The position numbers and the translations under genes are program-made. Shown here in pieces: positions 1-9,293 of a stretch of DNA of 64,000 bases. Numbering within the stretch: position 1 is the first letter of the stretch; the number at the start of each line of letters is the position of its first letter. Below the pieces are notes generated by a model that searched no databases, had not been told where the DNA came from, and saw only the letters and a program-made list of their open reading frames with translations. Source of the DNA: Lactobacillus sp. MRS-253-APC-2B (lineage in GTDB: Bacteria > Bacillota > Bacilli > Lactobacillales > Lactobacillaceae); the NCBI RefSeq assembly GCF_012843675.1, contig NZ_JABAFO010000007.1, forward strand, positions 1 to 64,000, read 5' to 3'.

Positions 1-98
1 GCATCAATCGTAATGATTGATGACCCTGCACATTTGTGTTCGTCGAAACTGTATTCAGTTTTCAAAGGTCTACCGTTACTCACTTTTAAGCAAGCAAC
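1..98 (-). promoter_or_regulatory. 5' leader of a probable rRNA operon leaving the window
   Basis: Read on the minus strand this is the transcribed leader after a strong promoter. It contains TTTGAAAACTGAATA (52-66), a sequence typical of the leader and spacer regions of rRNA operons in Lactobacillales, and ends at the window edge in a perfect 8-bp hairpin (arms 2-9 and 15-22). No coding frame is present. The 16S gene would lie just left of base 1, which I cannot see. A tRNA cluster with an rRNA-like leader is the alternative. Confidence 0.7.
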
Positions 99-104
99 TT
101 TATC

Positions 105-133
105 AGTTTAACAAATTGTCAACTACCTGTCAA
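105..133 (-). promoter_or_regulatory. Strong sigma-A promoter with UP-like element (rRNA operon)
   Basis: On the minus strand: -35 TTGACA (128-133), exactly 17 bp, then -10 TAAACT (105-110). A second TTGACA (117-122) lies inside the spacer. The A/T-rich stretch directly upstream (about 134-155) resembles an UP element. The combination fits an rRNA promoter. Confidence 0.8.
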
Positions 134-457
134 GAACTTTTTAATCGATTTTTCTTGGCAGCTTGGCGAAAAGCCGTTGATCTCAAGTGATCGGCAACTC
201 ATCGCCGCGACAACGTTATCTAATATACCGAGATTACAATCAAATGTCAACGACAAAAAACAAACTTTTTTGATTTATTTAAGAAACATGAACATTGATT
301 AAATAAACCGTTTGTTTACTAACGGAAATGTTGAACTTTTTGGTAGCAATTAAGAATAAATCATCGTTTTTTCAAATAGAGCCGTCTTACAAAATAAAAA
401 TCAGACATCCAATTTTTTTAAGATAGCCGCTTAATCAATCAGCTTATTTTCAATTAA
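134..457. other. AT-rich intergenic stretch
   Basis: Spacer between the leftward rRNA-type promoter and the his operon terminator. Apart from the UP-like element at its left end I see no gene, no convincing repeat and no RNA motif. Confidence 0.5.
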
Positions 458-491
458 AACAGAAAAACTGCCTTGTCTAAACAAAGCAGTT
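458..491 (-). terminator. Terminator of the his operon
   Basis: Twelve bases after the hisC stop: an 11-bp inverted repeat with one internal mismatch (arms 466-476 and 481-491), TTAG loop, followed on the minus strand by a T-rich run. It closes the histidine transcription unit. Confidence 0.85.
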
Positions 492-502
492 AATCCGAAC
501 TC

Positions 503-1579
503 TTAATTCAAAAAATCAGCCATAATCTGCTGCATCGCCAGATTGTCATTCGGCAGGCCAATCGTTACCCGCAGCCAGTCGGCAGCAAATCCGGTGCGAA
601 TCTGATACCCGTTTTCCAAGAAGCGTTCAGCCAGCTGATCAGCATCCGGCACCTTAAAGTAGATGAAATTAGCTTGACTGGGATAATAGAAAATATGGTG
701 CTGCTTTAAAAACTTCTCCCATTGATCACGCTCTTTTGCATTTTTAGCCGCCACCTGCTCGACAAACTCTTGATCAGCAAATGCCGCCAAAGCCGCCACC
801 TGCGATAGAGTATTCAGGTTGTATGGCAGGCGCACCGTCTGCAGATAGCGCGCCCGCTGATCATCAACAATGATATAGCCAACCCGATAGCCGGCCAGTC
901 CATAGATCTTTGAGAAGGTTCTTAAAACAGCCACGTTGTCAAATTCTTCAAGCAGCGGCAATGCCGAAGCTGGTTGCGCTGACCTGACAAAATCAATATA
1001 TGCCTCATCAATCAGCACCAAAACGTTTTTGGGAACCTGTGCCATAAAATCACGCAGCGCTGCTGTTTCATTATACCCGCCAGTCGGATTGTTAGGATTG
1101 CACAGCCAGATCATTTTGGTATTTGGCGTAATGCTGTTTAAAAAAGCATTTAAATCATTGGCGCCGCTTTGAGAATCAATCGGCACGCTTTTGATGGTCG
1201 CGCCTTCAATCTGAGCATTGAGGCCGTATTCGGAAAACGTCGGCTCAGCAGTCAGGATCTCATCCCCTGCTTCCAAAAAGACTCTTGAAACCAGGGTAAT
1301 AATCTCATCCAAGCCGCAGCCAAAGACAATATTTTCTGCCTTAACGCCCAATTTTTGAGCAATCATCTCTCGCAGCTCAGTCGCATTGCCGTCTGGATAC
1401 CAATTGCCACTCCCTTGCTGCACGGCGTCAATAACCGCGGCTGCAACCTTCGGCGAGGTACCATAGGGATTCTCATTAGCTGAAAGCTTGGCAACGCGCT
1501 TAAGGCCATACTGTTGGGCAATCATTTCAGTTGGTGTTGGCGGCACATAGCTTGCCAGCCGCTTAATCGTTTCTTTCAT
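503..1579 (-). CDS. hisC: Histidinol-phosphate aminotransferase
   Basis: PLP-dependent class I/II aminotransferase that converts imidazole acetol-phosphate and glutamate to histidinol-phosphate, the seventh step of histidine synthesis. The 358-residue product shows LCNPNNPTG (substrate/cofactor loop), an IDEAY motif and the PLP lysine in SKIYGLAG near residue 220, with an arginine in GYRVGY just after it. The start at 1579 (MKETIKRLAS) is chosen because AGAGGTGA lies 4 bases upstream; an in-frame start 33 bases earlier would overlap hisE and has no site. It is the last gene of the operon, 10 bases after hisE, and is followed by a terminator. Confidence 0.95.
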   Translation of the reverse strand: MKETIKRLASYVPPTPTEMIAQQYGLKRVAKLSANENPYGTSPKVAAAVIDAVQQGSGNWYPDGNATELREMIAQKLGVKAENIVFGCGLDEIITLVSRVFLEAGDEILTAEPTFSEYGLNAQIEGATIKSVPIDSQSGANDLNAFLNSITPNTKMIWLCNPNNPTGGYNETAALRDFMAQVPKNVLVLIDEAYIDFVRSAQPASALPLLEEFDNVAVLRTFSKIYGLAGYRVGYIIVDDQRARYLQTVRLPYNLNTLSQVAALAAFADQEFVEQVAAKNAKERDQWEKFLKQHHIFYYPSQANFIYFKVPDADQLAERFLENGYQIRTGFAADWLRVTIGLPNDNLAMQQIMADFLN

Positions 1580-1589
1580 CGGATCACCT

Positions 1590-1916
1590 CTAAAGCTTTT
1601 TGATTGGGGCACGATCCTTAAACTGGCTCATCTGACCAACGCGCGAGCCCAGTTCTTCTTTGATTTTTTCAAATGGCAGATCGCATTCAACGAGCAGAAC
1701 AATTAAATGATACAGCAGATCAGCCGTTTCATACTGCAGTTCAGCCGGATCACTGTTTTTGGCGGCAACGATAACCTCAGTCGTTTCTTCACCAACTTTT
1801 TTCAAGATCTTATCCAGGCCTTTTTTAAAGAGATAGTCGGTGTACGAGCCATCAATTGGATTTTCTTTTCGTTGCTTAACCAGGTTATAAAGTTCTTCAA
1901 GATTCTGTTGTGTCAT
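1590..1916 (-). CDS. hisE: Phosphoribosyl-ATP pyrophosphatase
   Basis: Cytosolic MazG-like all-alpha pyrophosphatase of 108 residues that hydrolyses phosphoribosyl-ATP to phosphoribosyl-AMP, step 2 of histidine synthesis. The helical metal-binding motif is visible as GEETTEV, followed by [11 protein letters not shown] typical of the HisE fold. In many bacteria, such as Bacillus subtilis, hisE is fused to hisI; here they are separate frames and hisE starts inside the end of hisI (20-base overlap). AAGGT lies upstream of the ATG at 1916. Confidence 0.95.
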   Translation of the reverse strand: MTQQNLEELYNLVKQRKENPIDGSYTDYLFKKGLDKILKKVGEETTEVIVAAKNSDPAELQYETADLLYHLIVLLVECDLPFEKIKEELGSRVGQMSQFKDRAPIKKL

Positions 1917-2247
1917 TTAGGTTACCTTCTTTCGTTAATTCAATCGGGTTAAAAAAGCAGCTGGATCGGCCAGTGTGACAAGCCGGCCCTTTTGGATCAA
2001 CCGTTACCAAAAGCGTATCGCCATCACAGTCAAGCGTCATGCTGACCACCCGCTGCGTATTGCCGCTGGTAGCTCCCTTATGCCAAAGCTCTTTGCGGGA
2101 ACGAGACCAAAACCACGTCTCACCACTGGCCAGCGTTTTTTGAAAGCTTTCCTCATTCATCCAGGCGACCATCAAGACGGCTTTGGTAGTGACATCAACT
2201 ACCACCGTCGTCAGCAGACCATTCATTTTTGAAAAATCGGGTTTCAT
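1897..2247 (-). CDS. hisI: Phosphoribosyl-AMP cyclohydrolase
   Basis: Zinc enzyme of 116 residues that opens the adenine ring of phosphoribosyl-AMP (step 3). The magnesium-binding motif DCDGD and the zinc cysteines in CHTGRSSCF are present, as is the conserved [14 protein letters not shown] segment. It is a stand-alone HisI without the HisE domain. Its ATG overlaps the hisF stop as ATGA, so translation is probably coupled; the nearest AAGGGG is somewhat far upstream, which supports coupling. Confidence 0.95.
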   Translation of the reverse strand: MKPDFSKMNGLLTTVVVDVTTKAVLMVAWMNEESFQKTLASGETWFWSRSRKELWHKGATSGNTQRVVSMTLDCDGDTLLVTVDPKGPACHTGRSSCFFNPIELTKEGNLNDTTES

Positions 2248-3005
2248 TGACGAACCGGCACCCCTTTCTTAGCCAGCATCTGCTTAACCTGCGGAATCGT
2301 CAGCTCTTTAAAGTGAAAGACCGAGGCAGCCAAAGCTCCCGTCACTGGTGTCTGCTCAAAGACGTCCACAAAGTCCTGAATCTCACCGGCCCCACCAGAA
2401 GCAATGATCGGCACATTGACGACACGGCCAATCGTCTGGTAGAGCTTGAGATCAAAGCCATCTTTGGTTCCATCGCAGTCCATGCTGGTGATCAGCAGTT
2501 CGCCGGCACCCAGCTCAACGGCTTTTTTAGCCCAGGCAACTGCCTCAAGATCCGTCTTTTGCTGACCGCCATGCGTATAGACAAAATATTTGCCGGCTAC
2601 TGGATCCCAGCGAACGTCAATCGCCACCACAACGGCTTGACTGCCAAACCGTTCAGCGCCCTGGCTGATCAATGCTGGGTTGGCAACCGCTGCTGAGTTG
2701 ATCGCGGTTTTGTCAGCTCCAGCCTTTAGCATGCGCTCCATGTCGGCCAGATTTTTAATGCCGCCGCCAACCGTAAGCGGCATAAAGACTTGTTTGGATA
2801 CCGCCTCGACCACGCTGCTCATGGTCTGCCGCTTTTCATTGGTTGCCGTGATATCCAAAAAAACCAGTTCATCAGCGCCTTGTTTTTCATACGCCGCCGC
2901 AATTGCAACCGGATCGCCGACATCTTTTAAGTTGACGAAATGAACGCCTTTTTTCACTCGGCCATCAGCTACGTCCAGACACGGAATGATTCGTTTAGCC
3001 AGCAT
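2244..3005 (-). CDS. hisF: Imidazole glycerol phosphate synthase, cyclase subunit
   Basis: Beta/alpha-barrel subunit of the HisFH complex. It uses ammonia from HisH to close the imidazole ring, producing imidazole glycerol phosphate and AICAR, which links histidine to purine synthesis. The catalytic aspartates are seen in IPCLDV near residue 10 and in MDCDGTKDG. The start at 3005 ([12 protein letters not shown]) is preferred over an ATG six bases upstream because AGAGGTGA abuts the earlier ATG but is well spaced from this one. It overlaps the hisA end by 11 bases. Length 253 residues is normal. Confidence 0.95.
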   Translation of the reverse strand: MLAKRIIPCLDVADGRVKKGVHFVNLKDVGDPVAIAAAYEKQGADELVFLDITATNEKRQTMSSVVEAVSKQVFMPLTVGGGIKNLADMERMLKAGADKTAINSAAVANPALISQGAERFGSQAVVVAIDVRWDPVAGKYFVYTHGGQQKTDLEAVAWAKKAVELGAGELLITSMDCDGTKDGFDLKLYQTIGRVVNVPIIASGGAGEIQDFVDVFEQTPVTGALAASVFHFKELTIPQVKQMLAKKGVPVRQ

Positions 3006-3720
3006 TCTCATTCACCTCTGCAATCTGCTCTAAGGTTACCTTACCCGCTGCAATCGCCTTGCCAACGATCACGTCTTTTAAACCAGCCTGCTTAAGCATT
3101 TTCAGATCATCAAGACTGCCAACGCCCCCTGATGCCACGATCCGTACTTCAGGAAACTTTTGTTGCAAGCCTTGCAGCAGCTCAATATTTGGCCCCGTCA
3201 GTGTACCGTCCGTTGCCGTATCAGTAACAATAAAACGCTTGGCCCCAGCAGCAGTCATTGCCGCAATCAGATCGGCCATTGAAATCGTGGACTGATTGAG
3301 CCAGCCATCAGTTGCTACTTGACCGTCACGACCGTCAACACCGATCGTAATCGCCCGACTGCCGAATTTTTCCAGCATCTGCTTGGTAAACTCAGGATCT
3401 TTTAGGGCTACCGAACCAAGAATAACGCGATCAACCCCGCTTTTTAGGTAGCGCCTGATCGTCTGCTCGTTTCGAATACCGCCGCCAATCTCGGTTTCAC
3501 CAGCAAATACCTTAACGATCTGACTTACCAGCTCAAAATTCTGTGGCTGACCGGTCTTAGCGCCATCCAGATCCACCAGATGCAGCCCACCGATGCCGGC
3601 CTCTCTAATCAAGCGCGCCTGCCTGATCGGATCAGCACTGACCAGCGTTTCTTGTTTGAAGTCGCCTTGATAGAGCCGCACGCTGCTGCCGCCTTGAAGA
3701 TCAATTGCTGGATAAATCAT
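2995..3720 (-). CDS. hisA: ProFAR isomerase
   Basis: Beta/alpha-barrel isomerase, 241 residues, converting ProFAR to PRFAR (step 4). The acid/base aspartates appear in YPAIDLQGG near residue 7 and VTDTATDGT around residue 130, and phosphate-binding GGGIR and ASGGVG loops are present. It is homologous in fold to HisF, its downstream neighbour. The ATG overlaps the hisH stop codon (ATGA), and GGCGGTGA precedes it. Confidence 0.95.
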   Translation of the reverse strand: MIYPAIDLQGGSSVRLYQGDFKQETLVSADPIRQARLIREAGIGGLHLVDLDGAKTGQPQNFELVSQIVKVFAGETEIGGGIRNEQTIRRYLKSGVDRVILGSVALKDPEFTKQMLEKFGSRAITIGVDGRDGQVATDGWLNQSTISMADLIAAMTAAGAKRFIVTDTATDGTLTGPNIELLQGLQQKFPEVRIVASGGVGSLDDLKMLKQAGLKDVIVGKAIAAGKVTLEQIAEVNENAG

Positions 3721-4331
3721 GCTTTCACCGCCTTTTCAAAAAATGTTTGCAGCAATTTCAGCCCAACTTGACCGCTTTTTTCAGGGTGAAACTGGAAACC
3801 ATAAACGTTGTCTTTTTGAACGATTGCTGGCACGGCCACGCCATAGTCAACGGTTGATACGACATATTCCTCAGCACACTTGGCATAATAGGAATGAACA
3901 AAATAGGTATATTGCCGATCGATCGACTTAAAAATACTTTCCGGCCGTTGCAGTTCGTTTTGATTCCAGCCCACCTGCGGAACGATCCTTTGACCATCAT
4001 CATCGGGAATTCGCACGACCTGTCCTGGAATCAAGCCCAGGCCCGCTACACTGCCAAATTCGGTTGATGAATCAAACAAAAGCTGCATGCCCAGACAGAT
4101 ACCTAAAAATGGGGTCCCATTGGCAACCGTGCTTTTAATGACTTGATCGAGCCCAGTTTCTTTTAAGCGAGTCATGGCCGCGCCAAATGCTCCCACGCCT
4201 GGAAACAGCACCACATCCGCCTGCGATATTTTTTGCGGGTCAGCCGTCAGTTCAGCTTCTCGGCCTAGGTATCGACAGGCCTTGAGCACGTTAAAGACGT
4301 TGCCTGCTCCATAATCAATTACCGCGATCAT
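3717..4331 (-). CDS. hisH: Imidazole glycerol phosphate synthase, glutamine amidotransferase subunit
   Basis: Class I glutaminase of 204 residues that supplies ammonia to HisF. The catalytic triad is visible: Cys in GICLGMQLL near residue 80, and His/Glu in FQFHPEKSG near residue 185. The start is ATG at 4331 ([11 protein letters not shown]), 8 bases after AAGGGG; a TTG one codon earlier is unnecessary. The hisB stop and hisH start share one base (TGATG). Confidence 0.95.
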   Translation of the reverse strand: MIAVIDYGAGNVFNVLKACRYLGREAELTADPQKISQADVVLFPGVGAFGAAMTRLKETGLDQVIKSTVANGTPFLGICLGMQLLFDSSTEFGSVAGLGLIPGQVVRIPDDDGQRIVPQVGWNQNELQRPESIFKSIDRQYTYFVHSYYAKCAEEYVVSTVDYGVAVPAIVQKDNVYGFQFHPEKSGQVGLKLLQTFFEKAVKA

Positions 4332-4915
4332 CAAATCATCCCCTTGGTTGAGTTAACTCCTTGAATGGCTGGATTGATCGTAACTGCCTGCCGCATCGCG
4401 CGGGCCGTTGCCTTGAACAATCCTTCAATCTTGTGGTGCGTGTTGCGGCCATATAATACTCTGGCGTGCAGATTCATCTCGGCATTAAAGGCCAGCGCCT
4501 GGAAAAAGTCCTCGGTAATTTCCGTTTCATAAGCACCCAGCCGTGGATTGGTCAGCTCGGCATCAAATACCAGATAGGAACGGCCGCTTAAATCAACCGT
4601 AACCTGTGCCAGCGTCTCATCCATTGGTACAAAGGCATTGCCATAGCGCTCAATCTGCGCCTTGTCGCCTAATGCTTCTTTAAAGCACTGACCCAAGACG
4701 ATGCCGGTATCTTCAACCGTGTGGTGAGCATCAACGTTCAGATCGCCTTTGACCTCCACAACCAAGCCAAAGCGGCCGTGCTTGGCAAACAGCTCCAGCA
4801 TGTGGTCAAAAAAGCCCACGCCGGTATTAATGGCAACCTGGCTTTGATCGTCAAGATTCAGCGCGACTTTGATCTGCGTCTCTTTCGTAGCTCGGTTTAT
4901 CGTTGCTTTGCGCAT
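4331..4915 (-). CDS. hisB: Imidazoleglycerol-phosphate dehydratase
   Basis: Manganese-dependent dehydratase acting on imidazole glycerol phosphate (step 6). The two metal-binding HHxxE motifs are present: HHTVEDT and HHKIEGLFK. At 194 residues it is monofunctional and lacks the histidinol-phosphatase domain of enteric HisB; the phosphatase is supplied by hisK upstream. The start at 4915 ([10 protein letters not shown]) follows a perfect AAGGAGG; a much longer frame upstream only reflects overlap with hisD in another frame. Confidence 0.95.
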   Translation of the reverse strand: MRKATINRATKETQIKVALNLDDQSQVAINTGVGFFDHMLELFAKHGRFGLVVEVKGDLNVDAHHTVEDTGIVLGQCFKEALGDKAQIERYGNAFVPMDETLAQVTVDLSGRSYLVFDAELTNPRLGAYETEITEDFFQALAFNAEMNLHARVLYGRNTHHKIEGLFKATARAMRQAVTINPAIQGVNSTKGMI

Positions 4916-4919
4916 CTGA

Positions 4920-6206
4920 TCAGTCCTCCTTGTCAAATCTGGCTTCAATAGCGCGGGCGTGAGCTTCCAAGCCTTCCGTGCGCGCCAGCTTGGTGATGGC
5001 TTTGAGATCGGCTTTAAGATTTTGCTGATCAAACTGAATGAACTGAGTCCGCTTGACAAAATCATAAACCCCCAACGGTGAAGCAAAGCGTGCTGTTCCA
5101 CCAGTTGGCAGCACGTGATTTGGTCCGGCCACGTAATCACCCAAAGGCTCGCTGGCGTAGCGGCCCAGGAACACTGAGCCGGCATTTTTGATCAGGCCCA
5201 AGTACTGCGTTGGATTTTTCAATTGAACCTCCAAGTGTTCTGGTGCCACGTCGTTCATCAGCTCAAACATCTCAGCCGTATTTTCCATCACTGCAATAAA
5301 ACCGCGATCCTCAATGGAAGTTCGCGCAATCTCTTGACGCGGCAACGTGCTTAATTGGTGTTCAATCTCTTTAGAAACGGCCTCGGCCAGCGACTTGCTG
5401 TTGGTAATCAGCATGGCCCGGGCCCGCTTGTCGTGTTCAGCTTGTGACAAAAGATCAGCCGTGATTTCTTTGGCATTGGCACTTTCATCAGCCAGGATGC
5501 CGATTTCAGATGGACCGGCTACCATATCAATGGCTACCTTGCCAAACACCTGCTTTTTAGCCGTTGCCACGAAGATGTTGCCGGGTCCCATAATCTTATC
5601 GACAGCGGGGATGGTTTCCGTGCCATAGGCTAAAGCAGCAATGGCTTGAGCACCGCCAACCTGATAGACCTCATCGACTCCGGCCAGTTTGGCAGCTGCC
5701 AAGACCGCCGGATTGATCCCGGCTGGCTGTGGCGGCGTCACCATTACGACACGTTTAACTCCAGCCAGCTTAGCCGGAATGCCACACATCAGAATAGTTG
5801 AAGGATAGGCTGCCGTTCCGCCTGGCACATACAGACCTACGCTGGCCAGCGGTGTAATCTTTTCACCGCGCATGATTCCTGGTGTGCTGACGTCAACAAA
5901 GCTATTTTCAATTTCTTGTTTGTGGAAGCTGGTAATATTTTGCTTAGCCAGTTCCAAAGCCGCCCGTAAGTCTTCATCGATTGAATCCAAGGCCTGGTCA
6001 AGCTGAAAGGCCGGAATGGAAAAATCTGCCAGGTTGACACTATCAAACTTGCGCTCATAGTCGCGAACTGCTTGGTCACCGTTTTGTGCTACATTTTGAA
6101 TAATCTCGCTGACGGTCTTTTCGATTTCAAAATCAATGGTTTGTTCAGTGTAGCGAGCAACGATTTTTTTCATTTCATTCAGTGACTTTTCGTAAATCTT
6201 CATCAT
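4920..6206 (-). CDS. hisD: Histidinol dehydrogenase
   Basis: Zinc-dependent, NAD-linked enzyme for the last two oxidations from histidinol to histidine. Expected motifs are present: [35 protein letters not shown] and [14 protein letters not shown], which hold the catalytic and zinc ligands. The 428-residue length is standard. The start at 6206 has GGAGG six bases upstream but lies 32 bases inside the hisG end; an internal ATG at 6173 would avoid the overlap but has no ribosome binding site. Confidence 0.95.
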   Translation of the reverse strand: MMKIYEKSLNEMKKIVARYTEQTIDFEIEKTVSEIIQNVAQNGDQAVRDYERKFDSVNLADFSIPAFQLDQALDSIDEDLRAALELAKQNITSFHKQEIENSFVDVSTPGIMRGEKITPLASVGLYVPGGTAAYPSTILMCGIPAKLAGVKRVVMVTPPQPAGINPAVLAAAKLAGVDEVYQVGGAQAIAALAYGTETIPAVDKIMGPGNIFVATAKKQVFGKVAIDMVAGPSEIGILADESANAKEITADLLSQAEHDKRARAMLITNSKSLAEAVSKEIEHQLSTLPRQEIARTSIEDRGFIAVMENTAEMFELMNDVAPEHLEVQLKNPTQYLGLIKNAGSVFLGRYASEPLGDYVAGPNHVLPTGGTARFASPLGVYDFVKRTQFIQFDQQNLKADLKAITKLARTEGLEAHARAIEARFDKED

Positions 6207-6834
6207 ACTCTTCCTCCATTGCCTGTCTTAATTGATTCGTCAATGTAAATATCTCATCACGCTTCTGCTTTAAGGCAACCGGATTAGCCACCAGCCGACT
6301 CGTGATTACGTCCAGCCAGTCATGAACGACCAAGTGATTAACCCGCAGCGTCGTTCCGGTTTCAGTCAGATCAACGATGGCATCGGCCAAGCCAGTCAGT
6401 GGTGCCAGTTCAACCGAGCCGGCAATCTTGATGATCTCGACGTCTTCGCCTTGGCTGGCAAACCAGCGACGCGCCACGTTGGGATACTTGGTGCCAATTA
6501 CCTTGCGGCGGGGCTGATTCCAGTCAAAATCGCTTTTTGAGGCAACGATAAATTGACAGCGACCAGTGTTTAAATCCAACAGTTCATTTACCTGCTCATC
6601 GGCACCCTGTTCTTCTAAAACATCGCTGCCTACGACGCCCAGATCAACCGCTCCTTTTCTTAGATAGGTACAAATGTCTTCACCTTTAACCAGAATGATC
6701 TGATACTGATCACCCAGATTGATAATTAAGCGGCGCTGCTTATCGATCAAGGGCTGACAGTCAATATTGCATCTCTGCAAAAGCGGAATGAACTTCTTTT
6801 CAACTCTTCCTTTGGTCAGCGCGATTCTCAGCAT
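6175..6834 (-). CDS. hisG: ATP phosphoribosyltransferase, short-form catalytic subunit
   Basis: Catalyses the first committed step, joining ATP and PRPP. At 219 residues it is the short HisG type, which lacks the C-terminal histidine-binding regulatory domain and needs HisZ for activity and feedback. MLRIALTKGR at the N-terminus and the PRPP-binding segment ending in DLTETGTTLR are typical. It overlaps the hisZ end by 7 bases, consistent with obligatory partnership, and AAGGGG lies upstream of its ATG. Confidence 0.95.
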   Translation of the reverse strand: MLRIALTKGRVEKKFIPLLQRCNIDCQPLIDKQRRLIINLGDQYQIILVKGEDICTYLRKGAVDLGVVGSDVLEEQGADEQVNELLDLNTGRCQFIVASKSDFDWNQPRRKVIGTKYPNVARRWFASQGEDVEIIKIAGSVELAPLTGLADAIVDLTETGTTLRVNHLVVHDWLDVITSRLVANPVALKQKRDEIFTLTNQLRQAMEEEYDEDLRKVTE

Positions 6835-7985
6835 TCTTTCATCCCCTTTTCTGCATCCAAGGCGACCAGTTTTGCCCCCGCTGTTTGGGCCTGCTGCTGA
6901 GCCTCCTGCAACGAATCAGCCAAAGCCAGCGAATAGTTGCCGTGCTTTTCAACCAATGCCGCTGCCTGTCCGAGAAGCTCAAACGGCGCGTAGACAAAGA
7001 CCGGCTGTTTTTTGACCAGTTTGAGTGCTGTCGCCTCGGCCAAGGCATCAATGTTGATTCCCAAGCCAACCGCGGGCTCCAACTGTGACTGAAAGTTGGC
7101 CAAAAGACGGTTGTAGCGTCCACCGCTGATTAAATAGGCACCGGTCGTCTTTTCCACATAGCCTTTCATAACGATACCCGTATAGTATTTTTGCGGCACC
7201 GCACTGCTGAGATCGACAATTACCTGCTGATCAGCCAGCTCACCAGCGAATTCAGCCACCGTCTTGAGTTGACCAAGTAACGGACGGGCCGGCTCAGGAA
7301 CCTTGACTTCTGCCAACATGTCGTTGACCTCCGCCAACGTGCCAAACAGCCATGGCCATTTACGCAGAAACGGCATTGTCTGGAGGGCATCAACCTGTCT
7401 GAGCAGCTTTTCATAGGCCGGAAAGTTTTTATGATAAAGTGCCTGGGCCAATTGCTGCTGCAGTTCTTCATCCAGTTCAAGCGCATCGAGAATCGTATCA
7501 ACCAGTCTGGCGTGTCCCAGCTCAATCGTTAACTGATTGTCCAGCAGATGGCGGTTAAGCTGATGCATTAAGATCACACCTTCCATTTCTGCCTTCAATG
7601 AACCATAGCCGATTAATTCGATGCCAGCCTGCGTCTGTTCGTTTTGCCCGCCTGAAAGCTCAGGTGCCGCTTGAAACCGCTCGCCCAGATAATAAATCTT
7701 TTGGGGGAGCTTAACGTTGGTCGTTGCCAAGAACCGGGCAACCGGCAAGGTCAGATCCGGTCTCAAGACCAACTCATCGCCAGCCGGGTCAATCACTCGA
7801 TACTGCTCACTTTGCATGTTGAACTCGGCAAACAGATCCCGTCGCTCCACGATTGGCGTAATGATGCGTCGATAACCACGACTGCGCAGATTTTTCATCA
7901 GCCAGGCACTGATTTGATCCTTTGATTCTGCCTCCGTGCCAAACTGATCGCGCAAGCCAGCCGGTAAAGCAATGCTGCTCATCAT
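6828..7985 (-). CDS. hisZ: ATP phosphoribosyltransferase regulatory subunit
   Basis: Paralogue of the histidyl-tRNA synthetase catalytic core without tRNA-charging function; in the known HisG/HisZ hetero-octamer it gives HisG activity and histidine feedback. Residues such as LRPDLTLPVAR and RFQAAPEL correspond to class II synthetase motifs, and SGGRYNRLL to motif 3. Length 385 residues. AGGAGG precedes two tandem ATG codons (7985 and 7982); the first is used here. It is the first gene after the T-box leader. Confidence 0.93.
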   Translation of the reverse strand: MMSSIALPAGLRDQFGTEAESKDQISAWLMKNLRSRGYRRIITPIVERRDLFAEFNMQSEQYRVIDPAGDELVLRPDLTLPVARFLATTNVKLPQKIYYLGERFQAAPELSGGQNEQTQAGIELIGYGSLKAEMEGVILMHQLNRHLLDNQLTIELGHARLVDTILDALELDEELQQQLAQALYHKNFPAYEKLLRQVDALQTMPFLRKWPWLFGTLAEVNDMLAEVKVPEPARPLLGQLKTVAEFAGELADQQVIVDLSSAVPQKYYTGIVMKGYVEKTTGAYLISGGRYNRLLANFQSQLEPAVGLGINIDALAEATALKLVKKQPVFVYAPFELLGQAAALVEKHGNYSLALADSLQEAQQQAQTAGAKLVALDAEKGMKEC

Positions 7986-8003
7986 GATAATGCCTCCTCT
8001 CAT

Positions 8004-8313
8004 TTTTTACTCATTTATTTTTTATATAAAAAAGCGTCCTCTCTGCCCATCTGGACTAAGAGGACGCTTTTCGCGTGGTCCCACCTCAAATTCGATCGCC
8101 CCTTGCGAAACGATCCTCATGCTGGATAAAATTCAGCCCTGATAACGAGTGGTCCCGGAACAGCCTACTTATAACCTTTCAGCTGGTCGGCTCACCGGTG
8201 TGGTTCACTATCGCAATCAATCTCTTCCCAACTTTGCGAGACTCTCTTAATAATCCACGATAGCTACTCTCCGGTTCATTACCATTAAAAAATAATGAGA
8301 TTCATTTGGTGTT
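8004..8313 (-). promoter_or_regulatory. T-box leader of the his operon (histidine specifier)
   Basis: About 300 bases between the promoter and hisZ hold a T-box riboswitch that senses uncharged tRNA. The T-box sequence is GGTGGGACCACGCG (minus strand, 8072-8085), followed by the terminator. In the stem I region the segment GTGAACCACACCGG (8195-8208) offers CAC (8202-8200), a histidine codon, as specifier; this matches the genes controlled. High uncharged tRNA-His should favour the antiterminator and read-through into hisZ. Confidence 0.9.
8025..8070 (-). terminator. T-box controlled terminator
   Basis: Perfect 12-bp inverted repeat (8031-8042 with 8059-8070) followed on the minus strand by a T run. 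It overlaps the T-box antiterminator logic and sits about 40 bases before hisZ. Confidence 0.9.
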
Positions 8314-8319
8314 GTAGCT

Positions 8320-8348
8320 ATATTATTCTCATCTTTTAAGAGTGTCAA
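8320..8348 (-). promoter_or_regulatory. Promoter of the his biosynthetic operon
   Basis: Minus strand: TTGACA (8343-8348), 17-bp spacer, TAATAT (8320-8325). The -35 and most of the spacer lie inside the last codons of hisK, so the operon promoter overlaps coding sequence. The predicted transcript begins with the T-box leader. Confidence 0.85.
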
Positions 8349-9186
8349 GAACTTTTAAAAAATTTTTCATACCGTGCCAGCCACGACCAACCTCATCAAC
8401 ACCATGCGCATCCGACCCAAAAATCAACGGTACTCCGGCATTTAATGCTGCCAATGCAATCTGAATGCCTGGGTAAAAATCATTGCAGTATTTTTTGTAA
8501 AGACCAGCCGAATTAAAATCCAAGCTCAGCTGCCGTTTGCTGGCAGTGGCCATGATCTCATCAATCAGCCGCTGACATGACTGATCAAAAGCTTCCGGCA
8601 GGCCGAAATAATCCTGATATTTTTTGATCAGACTAAGATGGCCAAGCCGATCAGGTCCAAAGCTGCCCAAGTCGCAGCGAGCACTGGCCAGAACCGTTTT
8701 TAAGTAACGCTGATACAGCAGCTGCGGCGTCTTCAGCTCATTGGCAAACCCAGCCTGCAGCTCATCTATGGAGTAGTCAATCCCCCAAAACTTTCCTTGA
8801 TCATCCTGAAGATAATGCACCGATAAGATGTTGTGCTGGGTATTTTTTCCGTATTGATCCAAAAAGGCGCGTGTCGCTTCTTCAAAGCCCGCCAGATACT
8901 CAATCTCAAAACCGATACTGATCTTGATCTGGCCGGCATACTCGCTTTGCAGCTGATCAGCTAAGTTTAGATAATCGTCAACCTGCTCCCAGCCGAGTCC
9001 TTCCGTTTGCCAATCGTCAGCTGGACCGGCAAATCGTTGAACAAAGTCTTTTGGCATCGGCGCGTGCTCAGTAATCCAGTATTCGTCAAAACCAAGCTCA
9101 ATTGCTCTTTCAATCATCGCTCGTGTCTTCTCATGGCTGCCGTGAGGACACAGCTCAGTATGCGTGTGGCCATCAATTTTAAGCAT
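8329..9186 (-). CDS. hisK: Histidinol-phosphatase, PHP family
   Basis: Removes phosphate from histidinol-phosphate (step 8 of the pathway). It is a PHP-superfamily metal-dependent phosphoesterase of 285 residues: the N-terminal HxH motif reads DGHTHTELCPHG and the C-terminal metal motif GSDAHGVDEVGRG. This completes the pathway that the monofunctional hisB leaves open. The start at 9186 (MLKIDGHTH) is chosen for AAAGGG spacing. The gene has its own promoter and precedes the T-box unit, with no terminator between, so some read-through into the operon is possible. Confidence 0.92.
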   Translation of the reverse strand: MLKIDGHTHTELCPHGSHEKTRAMIERAIELGFDEYWITEHAPMPKDFVQRFAGPADDWQTEGLGWEQVDDYLNLADQLQSEYAGQIKISIGFEIEYLAGFEEATRAFLDQYGKNTQHNILSVHYLQDDQGKFWGIDYSIDELQAGFANELKTPQLLYQRYLKTVLASARCDLGSFGPDRLGHLSLIKKYQDYFGLPEAFDQSCQRLIDEIMATASKRQLSLDFNSAGLYKKYCNDFYPGIQIALAALNAGVPLIFGSDAHGVDEVGRGWHGMKNFLKVLDTLKR

Positions 9187-9215
9187 TCTAATCATCCCTT
9201 TTTAAAATTTTTTTC

Positions 9216-9244
9216 AGTTTAGCGACTGGCTTAAAATTCGTCAA
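9216..9244 (-). promoter_or_regulatory. Probable hisK promoter
   Basis: Minus strand: TTGACG (9239-9244), 17-bp spacer, TAAACT (9216-9221), 30 bases before the hisK start and just after the terminator of the upstream gene. Confidence 0.7.
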
Positions 9245-9248
9245 GGCA

Positions 9249-9279
9249 TAAAAAAAACAGCAATCAAACTGATTACTGT
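9249..9279 (-). terminator. Terminator after the MFS transporter gene
   Basis: Ten-base-pair stem with one G-T pair (9257-9266 with 9270-9279), three-base loop, followed on the minus strand by a run of T. It separates the transporter unit from hisK. Confidence 0.85.
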
Positions 9280-9293
9280 CCTTAAGCTTGATT

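Noticed and set aside
4331-5185. Long N-terminal extension of hisB
   Set aside because: The extra 90 codons lie within hisD in another frame; the perfect AAGGAGG before 4915 marks the true start.
8075-8263. Short open frame inside the his leader
   Set aside because: It lies on the strand opposite the T-box and has no initiation signal; the RNA structure explains the sequence.
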